Assembly (NCBI GenBank): GCA_034509735.1
Contig: JACGWO010000013.1
Span: 15,830,136-15,894,135, forward strand
DNA length: 64,000 bases
Direction: 5' to 3'
Origin: Sesamum alatum
Lineage: Eukaryota; Streptophyta; Magnoliopsida; Lamiales; Pedaliaceae
Of the stretch, positions 1-10,800 are shown one piece after another; position 1 is the first letter of the stretch, and every line of letters begins with the position of its first letter. The position numbers and the translations under genes are program-made. The notes beneath the pieces are model-generated. The model was not told where the DNA came from. It ran no database searches and saw only the letters and a list, made by a program, of their open reading frames with translations.

Positions 1-68
1 GGCCACACATGTGAACTAGTCTTCCTTGTATCTATTTTACCGCCTATTTGCCTAATTATTGCATACAT

Positions 69-235
69 CCTGCAGGAGGGGGAAATTAATTAAATAATAT
101 AAAAAAATTATTAAAATAGGGTGGAAATCCATCTATTAAATATTTAGACGAAATCGGGATTTAAAATCCTGGTTTCAGTTTAAAGAATAAAAAAAATTAC
201 CTGGCACAGAAGTCGGGGTGCCGTGTCTGTGCCAT
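69..235 (+). repeat. Left terminal inverted repeat of the MULE
   Basis: Aligns in reverse complement with about 10185-10344: CCTGCAGG, an AT-rich block, GGTGGAAAT, then CGGGATTT, AGTTTAAA, an A-run and a CAGAAG/CAGCTTCTGTGCC segment. Divergence and small indels between the two arms indicate an old insertion. Confidence 0.75.
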
Positions 236-345
236 GTGCCTTGACCCCGGCTTTTGTGCCGTGTCTAAAGCCGGGGTCAACGACCCCGGTTTATGTGTTT
301 CTGCAAAAATCGGGGTCTGACACCCCGGTTTTTGCAGGGATGGGA
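205..345. repeat. Left subterminal palindrome cluster (CCGGGGTC / GACCCCGG)
   Basis: Within 140 bp there are several inverted GACCCCGG and CCGGGGTC words separated by short T/G-rich spacers such as TTTCTGCA, able to fold into serial hairpins. The GC-rich block stands out sharply from the AT-rich surroundings. The same words recur at 10125-10200 just inside the other TIR, so they belong to the element. Subterminal repeats are often transposase-binding sites; that role is inferred here. Confidence 0.65.
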
Positions 346-1450
346 TGCTTCAATGCGTCCCATTTCATTTCTTTTCTGCCCGATAAAAGCAATCCCCCCC
401 TCCCCCCTCTATATAATCCCACATATCTCCCTTTCATTCTCACACTCCCCTTTCATTTTCACAACACACATGCATATCTCTCTCTTTTATTTTCACAACA
501 CACATATCCCCATTTCATCTCTCGTTTTCAAACTCTTTTTTACATTATTTACATACTAAATATTTAAAAAAATTTATTATGAAAAATTTGGGTCCACGCG
601 ATAGTAGTGTGCTCTACGGACAAAGTAGTCATCGATCTAAAGATGTGTGCAGAGAGCCGGACACAACTATAAATGTAAGGCGTGGTGATAGTTTATTTTT
701 TCGGGTTCTCCAATTGGTTCCACGCACATTCGAGTATTACAAGTATTACAAAATATGAGTTTATTAGGTGTTATGCGGTGTGGTCATATTGAGATTGACC
801 AACACCTTATCACCACGTTAGTGGAGAGATGGAGACCCAAAACTCATACTTTCCATTTTTCCGTTGGTGAGGCGACTGTTACACTTTAGGACATCGCTAT
901 TTTGTGGGCCCTTCTGGTTGAGGGGCCTCTTATCATGGGAGTAGATACGTGGCGAAGTACTTACAAATGACAATAATATTGCGCTGAGATGTTGGGATTT
1001 GTTCCGGCGTTGAATGCATTTAAGGGCTCATGGCTAAATTTACCAGTCTTGTGTAACTGGTTGATGGCCAACACATTTGATGACGATAGCCCTTTGGAGG
1101 AAGTGTTGCAAGAGGCACGAATATGTGCTCTGAGCCTCGTTGGTGGTATGTTCTTTCCCGATCCTAATGGTAACTCGGTGTCGTTGTTGTATTTACGGCA
1201 TATGGAGGACATCCATGAAGGTGGTACCTCAAACTGGGGTACAACGGTGTTGGCATATATGTACAGGGAGTTTGTGTACAACATCGCAAAGAGGGAAAAC
1301 AAATATAGGTGGAGCTATGCGGTTGCTCCAAATATGGGCCTGGGCTCGTATTACAGGTATAACGCCAATTCGAGCTACTACCGAATTAGATATACGCCCA
1401 GAAATAATTGATGAAGAAAATGTTATACCGATTCATCCACTTGCCGCAAG

Positions 1451-1528
1451 GTATGCAAATTTTTTATGTATATATAATCGTAAAACTTGAAATCTTGTCT
1501 AAATGCTTTGTATTTGTCGTTTTTTTAG
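1451..1528 (+). other. Predicted intron of the PMD pseudogene
   Basis: GT at 1451 and a pyrimidine-rich tract ending in AG at 1528. Joining the flanks restores a PMD-like reading (HPLAA then RWSCHVSR). The intervening 78 bp is AT-rich. Confidence 0.6.
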
Positions 1529-1616
1529 GTGGTCGTGTCATGTTTCCCGGATGCATACGGCACACAATACATTGCGTCTTATTAGGGATACCTTTGGTCG
1601 GATGCAAGAAAATGAG

Positions 1617-1698
1617 GTATTAATCATTATGGGCATTATTAGTATTCATCTTTAATATAGATTATGAGTATGTTAATGAAGTGGTTTTAATTATGCAG
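1617..1698 (+). other. Predicted second intron of the PMD pseudogene
   Basis: The donor GTATTAATC follows a QENE-encoding exon end, and the acceptor TTATGCAG ends at 1698. The next exon opens with FIWSPYKG, a conserved PMD block. Retained introns show the gene was captured as DNA rather than from cDNA. Confidence 0.6.
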
Positions 1699-2103
1699 TT
1701 TATCTGGTCACCATATAAGGGGACGGAAGTCAGTTCAATACCCTTGTATGCATTTCGCACGCCATGGAACATAATATGCACATTGATACACTATGCCATT
1801 GTGGAGATGCATCACCCAGAACGGGTGCTCCGTCAGTATGACATGAAACAGGACATTCCCCCGAACCCCCTAGTAAGTGAAATACGCTTACACTCATTCG
1901 ATCGACGGGGATGTCAGGACACAGATTGGGCATGGTTCCATCGAGATTATGTTGCACAATGGAATGACGTGCAACCACTCCAAAAAGTATTGTACGGATC
2001 TTGTGAACGTTATTTGCACAATTTCCCTGATTGGTAAGCGCCTATCACCCTTAAGGACTCCATTAATATACTCAGACATATTTGTCGTAAGGATGCCTGT
2101 TCT

Positions 2104-3548
2104 CTAACCACCATCATGGGATAATGTCCATTGAGACTTGTCGATCGCCTCCAACCAATTAAATGCTTCCTTATTCAAGCCCCTAATTTCCTCCATGACT
2201 CTGTCAAATTTTCGAGTAGTTTGCTCTGCACCGGCTTTCCAGCAAAGATCCTTCAACTGGATGTTGAATCTCTTATTAAAGTTTGAACAAATGTCCCATA
2301 AATAGAATCTGTGCACCCCACAAGGAAACTTGAATGCTGGAACATAACTAATGGCACTGATCAATCCACCGTATCGGTCCGAAATTAGACAAATTTTGTC
2401 CTCATCGCCACGAAGTAGATGTTTGGAAAGCATCTGTAAGAACCATCGTCGCAAAGGCAATGATTCTTCATCAATGAGTGTGAATTCCAACGGGAGCACC
2501 TGTTGATTTGCCATCAACAACTTATGTCGGTAGTTCGTGTACAAATGGATCCCATCTACACTTATAACACGACGACAATAACGGAATCCCTCAATGCACG
2601 GTCTGAAAGCCCCAAAATACATAGTTCAACATTTTTACCCCAGGCCTGTCAGTATCCATATGCAACCACTCTACAACCGTTCCCGAGTTCCATTTCTACA
2701 ATGTAGCCATGTAAATAGGCAACTTCTGCACGGAGCTCTCCCACGTCCCATACACCTGTTCTCTTGTAGCCTTCAAAGCATGCCAAGCCTTATGATAAGA
2801 AATTTCAAAACCAAACCGATCTTTTACGTTCTGTTGGACATATTTGATATCATATGCTGGGTCTTGGCGAACCATACCCAACAAATGTGTTGTAATCATA
2901 CTCTTGCCCAAATTACAATGATCCACAGAAATCTCATTCATCAGGCATGTACGCAGTCCTGCATACTTCGTAATCTTAAATAATCCCATGTTAGCCTTGA
3001 ATATTTCTTGTACCATCCACGGGCACTCACTCTCTTCATCATATTTGCATACCACCTTCCACAGTTTTGGTTTGCTCTCTAGAACATGGAATTCTCGTCT
3101 TGCAAAGCACACCGAGAAATATTGTACACTTGCAATCAAGTGGTCTTTACTCTTGGAAACCATTCCACATTCGAGCTCTCCAGTGTTTGAGTCATAAAAA
3201 TTACCCCAATGACCAATAGGGATATCGATGAAGTCGAAAGGTACCTCCGGATGTATTGTACTGAAAAAAGGAATAATAGGATATATAGAAGGTGGTTTCG
3301 ATGTTGCGGGCATGTTCAAGTCAAATGCCTGTTGTTGTTGACCTCTGGACTCATTCATATCACCTCCAAGGACTTCCAACATAACTAGGATGCTGACTTC
3401 ATCATTATTTTTAGGAATACCATCATTTTGACCCTCCAGTTCAACCTCATCTGGTTCTGAGTCTTCTGGATCATTATTTAAGAAACTATAGGCTTCTGGC
3501 TAGACGTTCATATCGTAATTCCTTTCTTCGTTATATATAGATGGACCC
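2104..3548 (-). pseudogene. mudrA-like: MuDR-type MULE transposase, central and catalytic part
   Basis: On the minus strand, 3382-2696 encodes a MuDR DNA-binding-type region (WKVVCKYDEESECPWMVQ, then YDIKYVQQNVKDRFGFEISY). 2622-2104 encodes the MULE catalytic domain, with first Asp in VISVDGIHLY, second Asp in CLISDRYGGLISA, and PCGVHRFYLWDI. The upstream stretch 3548-3383 is acidic linker with an in-frame stop near 3505. The frame is disturbed between the two ORFs (about 2622-2696). The ORF stops at 2104, before the third catalytic acid region and the C-terminal SWIM zinc finger expected in MuDR transposases; the PMD gene occupies that flank instead. The N-terminal part lies beyond Copia-1 at 9196-9960. 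Confidence 0.78.
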
Positions 3549-4192
3549 TGTTGGGTTGAGATCCACCAGTGGAAACAAAAGAACTAATTACTATTACAAA
3601 ACGATTATAACTTATAACTACAAATTACAATTTCAAATTACAAATGTAACTGTAAAAGTAAACCCTAACAATATCTAAGGCTCAGGGAGCCAAGATCCGG
3701 GGGAACTCACAGCCACCCACAAGGCCGGCTCCCACCACCGGTTACTCAACCACCACAAAGGCCCTCGTTTACTTAGGACACACACAGACACACTAGCACA
3801 CGAAGTGTATGGAAGCAAAACAGATTTAGAGAGGAGAAAAAGATGGTAATATCTCACTGTTAGCCTGTATTGTACACAAAGGGATGAAACCCTTTTTATA
3901 CAACACACTGGTGAGGAATTAGAGGAGGGGGATGGATGAGAATCCAAGAAGCCATTTGAGAGAGAGAGAGATGAACAGAGAGGATGCGGCAGAATAAGGC
4001 AAGAGGAAGAGACACAACTAACGAAGTCAAACTAGGGCAACCAATATAAAGTTAAGTGGATGGGCCAGACGGGTTGTGGGCTGGACAACACAAGTAATGG
4101 GCCTCAGAGGATTGGACCGGTAAGTGGTGGTGGGAAACATGGGCCCGTGAGTTGGGCCTACTTGAATGGGTCATGGGCCAACATTTCCAACA
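3549..4192 (-). repeat. Copia-1 3' LTR
   Basis: Direct repeat of 8484-9195. In the sense (minus) orientation it contains a TATAAAAA box near 3892-3899 with a GA-rich tract upstream (about 3958-3972). Confidence 0.9.
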
Positions 4193-4440
4193 TACTATAT
4201 CTTGGACCAGGACCCGTGAGGGTGACTGATACCAAGGCTGGATCTTTGACTATCATCATCGCCTTTTTATTCTTGCGTACCTGCAAAAGAAAGAAAACGG
4301 TGACAGAGAAACAGTTTATCGCAAGTTGAAAGTATCTAAACAGTTGGTGAATTTTTCAACACTATCAGAGAAGACACTAACTTTTTGACTCAAAAAACCT
4401 ATTTCTTTAATGAGACCTTCTAACTACAAAGCTTCTGTAG

Positions 4441-6771
4441 CAGCAATTTACTCAGCTTCAGTGGTACATAAAGCGACAATCTGTTGGAGTTGAGATTTCC
4501 AACTAATGCAAGACCCACAAAAAGTAAAGATACATGAAGTAGTGGATTTCCTACTGTCCTTGTCATTAGCATAGTTAGAATCAACATATCCAACAAGTTT
4601 TACTCCATCAGGACACTTAGTAAATTTAATGCCATTTTTAACCGAGCCTTTGAGATATCTTAACAATCATTTCAGAGCTTCTAGTGGGGAGGACCAACGT
4701 TAGACATATATCGACTAAGACAACTGATGGCATATGCAATGTCAGGCCTGGAACATACCATTAAGAACATAATAGAACCAATCGCATTTGAGTATGGAAC
4801 CTTTTCCATTCTCTCCCTATCTTTTTCAATTTTGGGACATTGATCTTTACTGAGTTGAAAATGAGATGAAAGGGGAACCGAACTTGCTTTTGATTCTAAC
4901 ATGGAAAACTTTTCTAGCATAGAATGAATGTAAGCACTTTGATTTAAAACAATAGTGGAGTTCTTTCTATCTCTTTCAATAGTCATGCCCAATATTTTCT
5001 TAGCATCACCAAGATCTTTCATATCAAAATTCTTGCTAAGACTATTTTGAAGATTTTTAACATGCAACATGTTGGGACTAGTTATGAGCATATCATCCAC
5101 GTATAGAACAAGAAATACAGGGATATTGCCATCATATTTAAAGTACAGACAGTGATCATAATTGCTTCTAGTGTACTTTAATGAATGCATGAAAGTGTCA
5201 AATTTTTTGTTCCACTGTCGCGGAGACTGTTTCAACCTATATAATGATTTCTTTAATTGGCATACATAATCGGGTTTGGATTTGTCAATGAAACCAGTGG
5301 GTTGATGCATGTAGATGTTCTCATCTAGGTCACCAAGCAAAACTGCAGTTTTCACATCCATTTGTTTCAACTCCCAATCAAAATGAGAAGATAATGCAAG
5401 CAGGATGCGAACAGTTGTATACTTAACAACAGGAGAAACCACTTCAGCGTAATCAATACCTTCTTTTTGAGTGAACCCTTTAGCAACGAGTCTAGCCTTA
5501 AACCTTTTTGAGTTTTCTTCCTGTTTGATTTTGAAAATCCATTTACACCCGATGACCGACCTACTACTAGGCTTTGGGACCAGAACCCAGGTTTTATTAT
5601 CTTTCAAAGATTTAATTTCATCTTTCATAGCATTTAACCGCTTTCCTGAATCTTCAGATTTTAGTGCTTCTTCAGGAGTACTAGGTTCTATAGATTCTGT
5701 GTTTAAAGCAACATGGAAATCACTATACTTAGAAGGGAGCCTGGGTATACGCCTGTTCCTGTCCCTAGCTAACAGGTAGTCATTTAGGTTATCATCAGGG
5801 TTTGAGTTATCAGTATGTTCTTCTAGTCTACCCTCTACCTGTTGATTATCCCCCGAAACTTCCTCTACCTGAACGAAATTCGGTTTTAATGAAGGTTCTT
5901 TTTCATCTGGGAGCTTAGAGAGACAGGGCATATCTGATTCATTAAAAACCACATTCTTACTAATCAGAACCCTGAACCTAGGTTGGCTTCTAAGCCACAA
6001 ACGATAACCCTTAACTCCATCAGGACATCCAATAAGCACACATTTCTGTGACCTAGGTTCAAGCTTATTAAGGCTTTGGTGAACAAATGCAGCACATCCA
6101 GAAACATGTAAAGCAGATAAATAAATCTTTTTATCAGACCACATGGATTCAGGAATCTTACCATTCAAGGGAACAGAGGGAGATCTATTTATTAGGTGAA
6201 CTGCAGTTAGCACTGCTTCACCCCAAAACGATTTAGGGACACCAGAACTTGCAATCATGCATCTTACATTTTCTAGAATAGTTCTGTTCATTCGCTCAGC
6301 AACACCGTTTTGCTGAGGTGTATAAGGATTTGTTTTGTGCCTTTTTATACCGTATTTGTCACATAACTCAGAAAAGCTTTGATTGCAAAATTCCAAACCA
6401 TTATCAGTGCGCAGAGCTTTCAAAGTTTTTCCGGTTGGATTTTCAACTAAGACTTTCCATTTTTGAAAATGTTCAAAAACTTCAGATTTACACTTCATTA
6501 AAAACACGAAAACTTTTCTTGAAAAATGATCAATGATAGATAACAAATATTTATTCCCACCGTGGGTTGGGGTATTGGAAGGTCCCCAAACATCTGCATG
6601 CACATAATCTAAAATGCTAGATGAAGAAGTGGGGTTGGGGTATGGTGTAACAGGAAACTGAACTTTATGCTGTTTACCCATGATGCATTGTTCACAGAGT
6701 TTCAGTTTCTCAATGTTATAAGGTAGAACACCTTCAGATTTGAGAATCTCAAGACCCTTCTGACTGATGTA
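4441..6771 (-). pseudogene. pol: Copia-1 integrase, reverse transcriptase and RNase H
   Basis: The continuous 666-codon frame (6681-4681) includes the end of the integrase zinc domain (CEQCIMGKQHK), the integrase catalytic acids (DYVHADVWGP, LRTDNGLEF, NGVAERMNRT), the RT start (GCKWIFKIK), the catalytic YVDDMLI and the GSIMFLMVCSRPDIAYA block. RNase H follows after a short break at 4666-4448 (YLKGSVKNG, YANDKDSRKSTTS, CTTEAE), ended by a stop where Tyr of the usual TEAEY motif should be. About 250 bp to the LTR are degraded RNase H and 3' UTR. All three integrase acids and both RT aspartates are kept, so this is the best-preserved pol in the window, yet the polyprotein is not continuous. Confidence 0.88.
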
Positions 6772-7560
6772 ACCTAATCATTTATGCCATAAAAAAGTTT
6801 TGTCACTCTCAACAACATTTGTAGAAAATGCATCATACTTAACACTGCATAAATAAAGATTTCGTTTCCGTTCAGCTTTGAAAATAGTTAAGGAACCCTT
6901 CATGATTTTCACAACCCCTTTTCCCCATCTGCCCTCCAGACCTTCTTCTTCGAGAACAGCACATGAAATCAAGTTATGACTCAAGTCAGGAACAAACCTG
7001 ATGTTTTTAAGAGTTAACTTCAAATTATTTTCAAAAGACAAGTTGACGTCACCAAGACCCAAAATTTCACAATGTTTTTCATTTGCCATAGAAACAAAAC
7101 CAAAATTTCCAGATTCAAACTTTGTGAAAACATCTTTAAAAGGGCTCATGTGAAAGGAACATCCATAATCAATTAGCCGCTCATGCATATTCAGACTCTG
7201 AACATTGTTCACATCACAAACCATGAAAACATCACCAGAACTATTATCAGTGACAGCATTATCATTATCATTTGAGTAGTTTTTATCTTTGTCTTTTCTG
7301 GGTTTCCTACAGTCCTTAATGTAGTGACCTTTAATACCGCAGTTATAGCATTTTCTTTCTTTGACTTTATCATCATTTTTTTTATCATCCTTATTCCGAG
7401 ATTTACTCCTACTCCTACTCCTGTTTTTTCCTTTACTGTGTTTTTCTATACTTATAATCAGAATTTCTATTTTTAGTCCTACATCTAACAAAATTAACCT
7501 CACCTTGTGACTGGCTTGGTTTATTGGTTTTGAGGTCCATCTATTTGCTTTTCGGTCCAT
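6772..7560 (-). pseudogene. gag-pol: Copia-1 gag CCHC knuckle and protease, running into integrase
   Basis: The ORF 7560-6778 contains a basic SR/K-rich stretch (SRSRSKSRNKDDKK), one CX2CX4HX4C zinc knuckle (CYNCGIKGHYIKDC), then an aspartic protease region. The protease catalytic triad reads DYG (RLIDYGCSFHM) where copia normally has D(S/T)G. FVPDLSHNLIS and NLYLC follow as the usual spacer before integrase. The frame ends at TGA (6778-6780) inside the integrase WHKRLGY-type motif, where a CGA-to-TGA change would explain the single stop; homology continues directly into 6681. Confidence 0.8.
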
Positions 7561-7650
7561 TTATAACAGTATCTAAATTCACATTATCTCTACCATATTT
7601 GATAGCAACATTAACATCACCATAGGAGTCAGGTACAACATTAATCAACA

Positions 7651-8050
7651 CTATGGGAGTATAATCATCAATTTTCTTATCCCAATAAGTTTTATGTCTT
7701 GGATTAACTTAGTGAACTCATCAATGTTATCATCAAAAGTCATGGTTAAATTCAGTTTGTATCGAAAGAACTTTTCTAACAAAAACAACTTACTAGGTAA
7801 AGAGGTTTCTGTGTAAAGTTCTTCTAACCTACTCCATAACTCTCTAGCAGATTCATGTTTCCCCACTTTTCGAATCACAACATCAGACAAGTTAAGAATA
7901 ATAGAAGAGTATGCAAATTCATCGTTTTCAAGTTTCTTTTCCTCATTAACAGTATCAACATATTTACCAACTATAGCTTTGAAAACCTTTTGCTGAATCA
8001 AAATTTCTTTCATTTTCTATTGCCAGATAGTAAAATCAGTTTGCCATCAA
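7651..8050 (-). pseudogene. gag: Copia-1 gag (N-terminal part)
   Basis: The minus-strand ORF 8013-7651 shows copia Gag features: KMKEILIQQK near the start, ESARELWSRLEELY, SLPSKLFLLEKFFRYK and a FTKLIQDIK segment, matching the UBN2/gag-polypeptide family. The frame just upstream (about 8020-8050) contains a TIWQ-type motif followed by a stop, and a frame change separates it from the CCHC region at 7560. Gag would form the cytoplasmic virus-like particle; this copy is broken. Confidence 0.75.
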
Positions 8051-8224
8051 ACGGAAGCAAATTGTATCCATCCATGATATGAAAGCAGCAATAGTAGCAA
8101 AAAATGCAACAGAGTAATTAAACAGGGGGTTCCTCGACCTATTCTCAACCAGATACCCGACGATCTCAGGGACCTGGCCAAGTGAGAAAAAAAGAGGAGG
8201 GTTCGGTCTAGGTTCAGAAACAGA

Positions 8225-8470
8225 TACAAGAATATTACAGAGATAGGCAACAGAAACAGAAATATCCAGAAACATGATTATCGCAGAAATATCACAGAGA
8301 TATGAGACAGACCTAAGAATATCACAGAGATAATAATATCACAGAGAATAAAGCGAAAACACTAAGCAAAATATATCGCACACAACAGATACCAAAATAG
8401 CACAAAGCAATAATCAAGGATAGGATCAGATTTTACCGTGGAGTTGTCGAGGCCAGAACCAGATAAACTG
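8225..8470 (-). repeat. Copia-1 leader with repeated ATCACAGAGAT words
   Basis: Between the PBS and gag, ATATCACAGAGAT-like words recur about five times (8228-8352), followed by GCACAAAGCAA, a word that is greatly amplified in the leader of Copia-2. Confidence 0.55.
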
Positions 8471-8482
8471 GCTCTGATACCA
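8470..8482 (-). other. Copia-1 primer binding site (initiator tRNA-Met)
   Basis: The minus strand reads TGGTATCAGAGCC, one base inside the 5' LTR. This is the standard plant copia PBS and fixes the element's orientation. Confidence 0.9.
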
Positions 8483-8483
8483 C

Positions 8484-9195
8484 TGTTAGGTTGAGATCCA
8501 CCATTGGAAACAAAGGAACTAATTACTATTACAAAACGATTATAACTTATAACTACAAATTACAACTTCAAATTACAAATGAAACTGTAAAAGTAAACCC
8601 TAACAATATCTAAGGCTCAGGGAGCCAAGATCCGGGGGAACTCACGGCCACCCACAAGGCCGGCTCCCACCACCGGTTACTCAACCACCAAAAAGCCCCT
8701 CGTCCACTTAGGACACACACAGACACACTGGCACACGAAGTGTATGGAAGCGAAACAGATTTGGAGAGGAGAAGAAGATGGTAATATCTCACTGTTAGCC
8801 TGTATTGTACACAAAGGGATGAAGCCCTTTTATACAACACACTGGTGAGGAATCAGAGGAGGGGGATGACGGTGAAGTACGGTTTCAAGGCCATCGGAAA
8901 CGAGAAAGAGGGGTGAGAATCCAAGACGCCATTTGAGAGAGAGAGAGAGAGAGAGATGAATAGAGAGGATACGGCGGAACAAGGCAAGAGGAAGAGACAC
9001 AACTGACGAAGTCAAACTAGGGCAACCAATATAAAGGTAAGTGGATGGGCTAGATGGGTTGTGGGCTGGACAACACAAGTAATGGGCCTCAGAGGATTGG
9101 ACCGGTAAGTGGTGGTGGAGCCTTCCATGGTGGTGGAAAACATGGGCCCATGAGTTGGGCCTACCCGAATGGGTCATGGACCAACAATTCCAACA
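8484..9195 (-). repeat. Copia-1 5' LTR
   Basis: Begins TGTTAGG at 8484 and ends CCAACA at 9195. It has a longer GA microsatellite (about 8934-8956) and an extra stretch near 8868-8915 compared with the other LTR. TATAAAA on the minus strand lies at 8828-8834. Confidence 0.9.
8828..8834 (-). promoter_or_regulatory. TATA box in the Copia-1 5' LTR
   Basis: TATAAAA on the minus strand, followed by GGGCTTCATCCC; an equivalent lies in the other LTR. It is the probable core promoter of the genomic RNA. Confidence 0.5.
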
Positions 9196-9960
9196 AACCC
9201 GCATAATTTTCATTTATCCGAACATTGTATGTTGATGGACCTGCAAAATCTTCATTAATCCCAACCCTGCCCATCGCTTGAGTAATTGCTGGCAAGTGTG
9301 GTGAATCTTGTGTTAACATAGACATGTATGTTTCCCAATCACCAACAAACGAGTCATCTGGTACGATATTTTTCATACACTGTTTTTGCTTCAACAAAAA
9401 TATCAATGGTCGAATAGCCATTTACCGGATCGAAAAAAAGCTGTAAATCACCATCATTCTTAATATGTAATACCGTCTCCCGCCCTCGACCAACATTACA
9501 TGTTGTGTATTTTAAAAAATATCTGTAACTTAAACTCACCCCTGCTGAGGCCAAGTACTTCAAATAAATTGACTCCAGTTCAACAAATGTAGTACTACGA
9601 CATATTTTCCTAAATTCAACTTTAGGACAATCATATCTCATGCAATCATATGAATCAATTCTTTGACCTCCATAAAATATAACAATAATTATTGTTTTGA
9701 TTTGCCATGTCTTCAAAAAAATAAATATACACTCGTCACTACGCATACAAATAAGAGCATAAATATAATCAATATTAGTTACGAACACAAATAAGAGCAT
9801 AAATATAATCAATATTAGTAAAGATAACTTACTATTGTTTCGAACGTACAAACATTACAACAATTTTCGTCTAATTTGCAGCAATTTCCGTCCACCTTTT
9901 CCACCAAAATTGGAAGAGAACAATTCACCCGAGAGCAACAAATGAATTTTTTTTGCATCT
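9196..9960 (-). pseudogene. mudrA-like: MuDR-type transposase, N-terminal part (separated by Copia-1)
   Basis: On the minus strand, 9851-9354 encodes an IVIFYGGQ start and ETVLHIKNDGDLQLFFDPVN, the pattern of the PB1-like N-terminal region of plant MuDR transposases. A frame change near 9400 leads into 9421-9161, which carries SFVGDWETYMSML and runs up to the Copia-1 boundary. Coding resumes at 3548. A 33-bp direct duplication (AAGAGCATAAATATAATCAA and flanks) at about 9752-9818 interrupts the 5' part, probably in an intron. Confidence 0.68.
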
Positions 9961-10121
9961 GTTATGAATTGGAGCAAAAAATATTGAAAAACACGATGGA
10001 GGTATGTATACCCATAGAAACCGATGTTAAAAACATCGATTTCTGCAGTCTTTAATAATGCATGCTGCTGCATGCATGAAGGGACGCATGCATGCAGGTC
10101 TGCATGCATGCTAGTGGAGTG

Positions 10122-10202
10122 CAGAAACCGGGGTCAGAGACCCCGGTTTCTGCAGATTTTACTGAAGTTGGGGTCTTTGACCCCGGCTTCAGACTCGGCA
10201 CA
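10122..10202. repeat. Right subterminal palindrome cluster
   Basis: CAGAAACCGGGGTC and GACCCCGGTTTCTG form a near-perfect inverted repeat, followed by GGGGTC...GACCCCGG and AAGCTGGG. It mirrors the left cluster at 205-345. It is preceded by a run of GCATGCATGC-like words (about 10060-10110). Confidence 0.65.
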
Positions 10203-10344
10203 GAAGCTGGGTATTTTTTTTTTTTTGTTTTTTAAACTAAAATCGGAATTTCAAATCCCAATTTTGCCTAATTATTTAAAAGGTGTATTTCCACCATATT
10301 TTAGTAATTTTTTATATATTATTTATTTAATTTTACCCTGCAGG
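10185..10344 (-). repeat. Right terminal inverted repeat of the MULE
   Basis: Inverted partner of 69-235, containing the T-run at about 10208, the ATTTCCACC block and terminal CCTGCAGG. The inner edge merges into the GC-rich subterminal palindromes. Confidence 0.72.
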
Positions 10345-10800
10345 AGGGTTTATGTAAAGGTTCTAATTCTTTCGGGACTTTGAAATTAGAATTATAATTT
10401 TAGGCAAAAATACATGAAAATCTTTATCTATATTAGGTTTGTTTAGATCCAAATTAATCGCATGATAAGTGTAATAGACAATTTTACGCGATTGGTATCA
10501 ACTTCATGATTTGAATAAGAATTTTGTCCATATTTATGAGCATTTATTGAAAAAAAGCATGTCATAATTAAAGTTGAAAAACTAAAATTTAACTCATCCC
10601 CTAAATGCCACCGATGATCATTTGCTCGAATGGGTTGAGGTCCCACAATCAAGAGATCGTGGTTCGAGTACTATGAATGTAGGGGCGTTGTTTAGTTAAT
10701 TATAGAATGTTGTATTATTCCTTTGGTTGATTTAATATTGGTGTTGATAGATTTAAAAATGTTATTATAGTGTGCACTTGTAATAATAATTGGTGTCCAG
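10345..10800. other. No gene seen; AT-rich spacer after the MULE
   Basis: No coding homology or structured repeat recognised; short frames here are chance. It includes the possible outer flank of the MULE right end. Confidence 0.5.

Larger units (their letters stand above)
579..2104 (+). pseudogene. MAIN-like plant mobile domain (PMD) gene, broken
   Basis: The reading starts at ATG 579 and shows the PMD pattern in order: a VLYGQSSHRS-type start, LVERWRPKTHTFHF with VGEATVTL (about 810-890), the LWALLVEGPL block, GFVPALNAFKGSW (about 995), a middle block to about 1410, RMHTAHNTLRLIRDTFGR (about 1545-1600) and FIWSPYKG (1699 on), ending near FPDW (2036). Two introns with GT..AG borders fit: 1451-1528 and 1617-1698. 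It is broken by a frame change between 579 and 755, in-frame TAG at 887, TGA at 968, TAA shortly after, a frame change near 1405, and TAA at 2035 where homology seems to continue. PMD proteins (MAIN/MAIL1 family) act in the nucleus in silencing and genome stability in Arabidopsis. TE-borne copies are a known class, and this one is probably not functional. Confidence 0.75.
3549..9195 (-). mobile_element. Copia-1, Ty1/copia LTR retrotransposon inserted in the MULE transposase
   Basis: LTRs at 3549-4192 and 8484-9195 start TGTTGG/TGTTAG and end CCAACA. Flanks GACCC (3544-3548) and AACCC (9196-9200) match at 4 of 5 positions, a likely 5-bp target-site duplication with one mutation. The PBS at 8470-8482 is complementary to initiator tRNA-Met. 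Minus-strand coding order is gag, CCHC, protease, integrase, RT, RNase H, which is the copia order. LTR divergence and a length difference (644 versus 712 bp, partly from a region around 9110 present only in the right LTR) suggest moderate age. The lineage may be Tork-like, judged only from motif similarity to TNT1-type RNase H. Confidence 0.92.
69..10344. mobile_element. Mutator-like element with TIRs, carrying a PMD pseudogene and a transposase pseudogene
   Basis: Long inverted repeats begin with CCTGCAGG at 69-76 and mirror CCTGCAGG at 10337-10344; roughly 150 bp align with moderate divergence. Between them lie a plant mobile domain pseudogene on the plus strand (579-2104) and a MuDR-type transposase on the minus strand (2104 to about 9960), split by Copia-1. 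Long TIRs plus a MuDR transposase are typical of the Mutator superfamily. I could not identify the expected 9-bp target-site duplication, so the outermost ends may lie somewhat further out (the left side may reach the window start). The transposase C-terminus is missing and both genes contain stops, so the copy is dead. MULEs carrying PMD genes are known in plants; the tail-to-tail arrangement is what this copy shows. Confidence 0.8.

Noticed and set aside
223..567. Plus-strand ORFs of 88-114 codons in the left MULE subterminal region
   Set aside because: They cross the palindromic repeats and a pyrimidine-rich stretch; composition-driven, no domain, no homologous reading at the other end.
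2503..3197. Plus-strand ORFs opposite the MULE transposase
   Set aside because: Shadows of the minus-strand transposase, which has recognisable domain motifs.
4060..4329. Plus-strand ORF in the Copia-1 LTR region
   Set aside because: Lies across the LTR/3' UTR border, antisense to the element, with no domain.
10060..10110. GCATGCATGC run as a possible RY-type regulatory element
   Set aside because: CATGCA words are RY motifs in seed promoters, but here they form a short simple repeat inside a TE end with no adjacent host gene.
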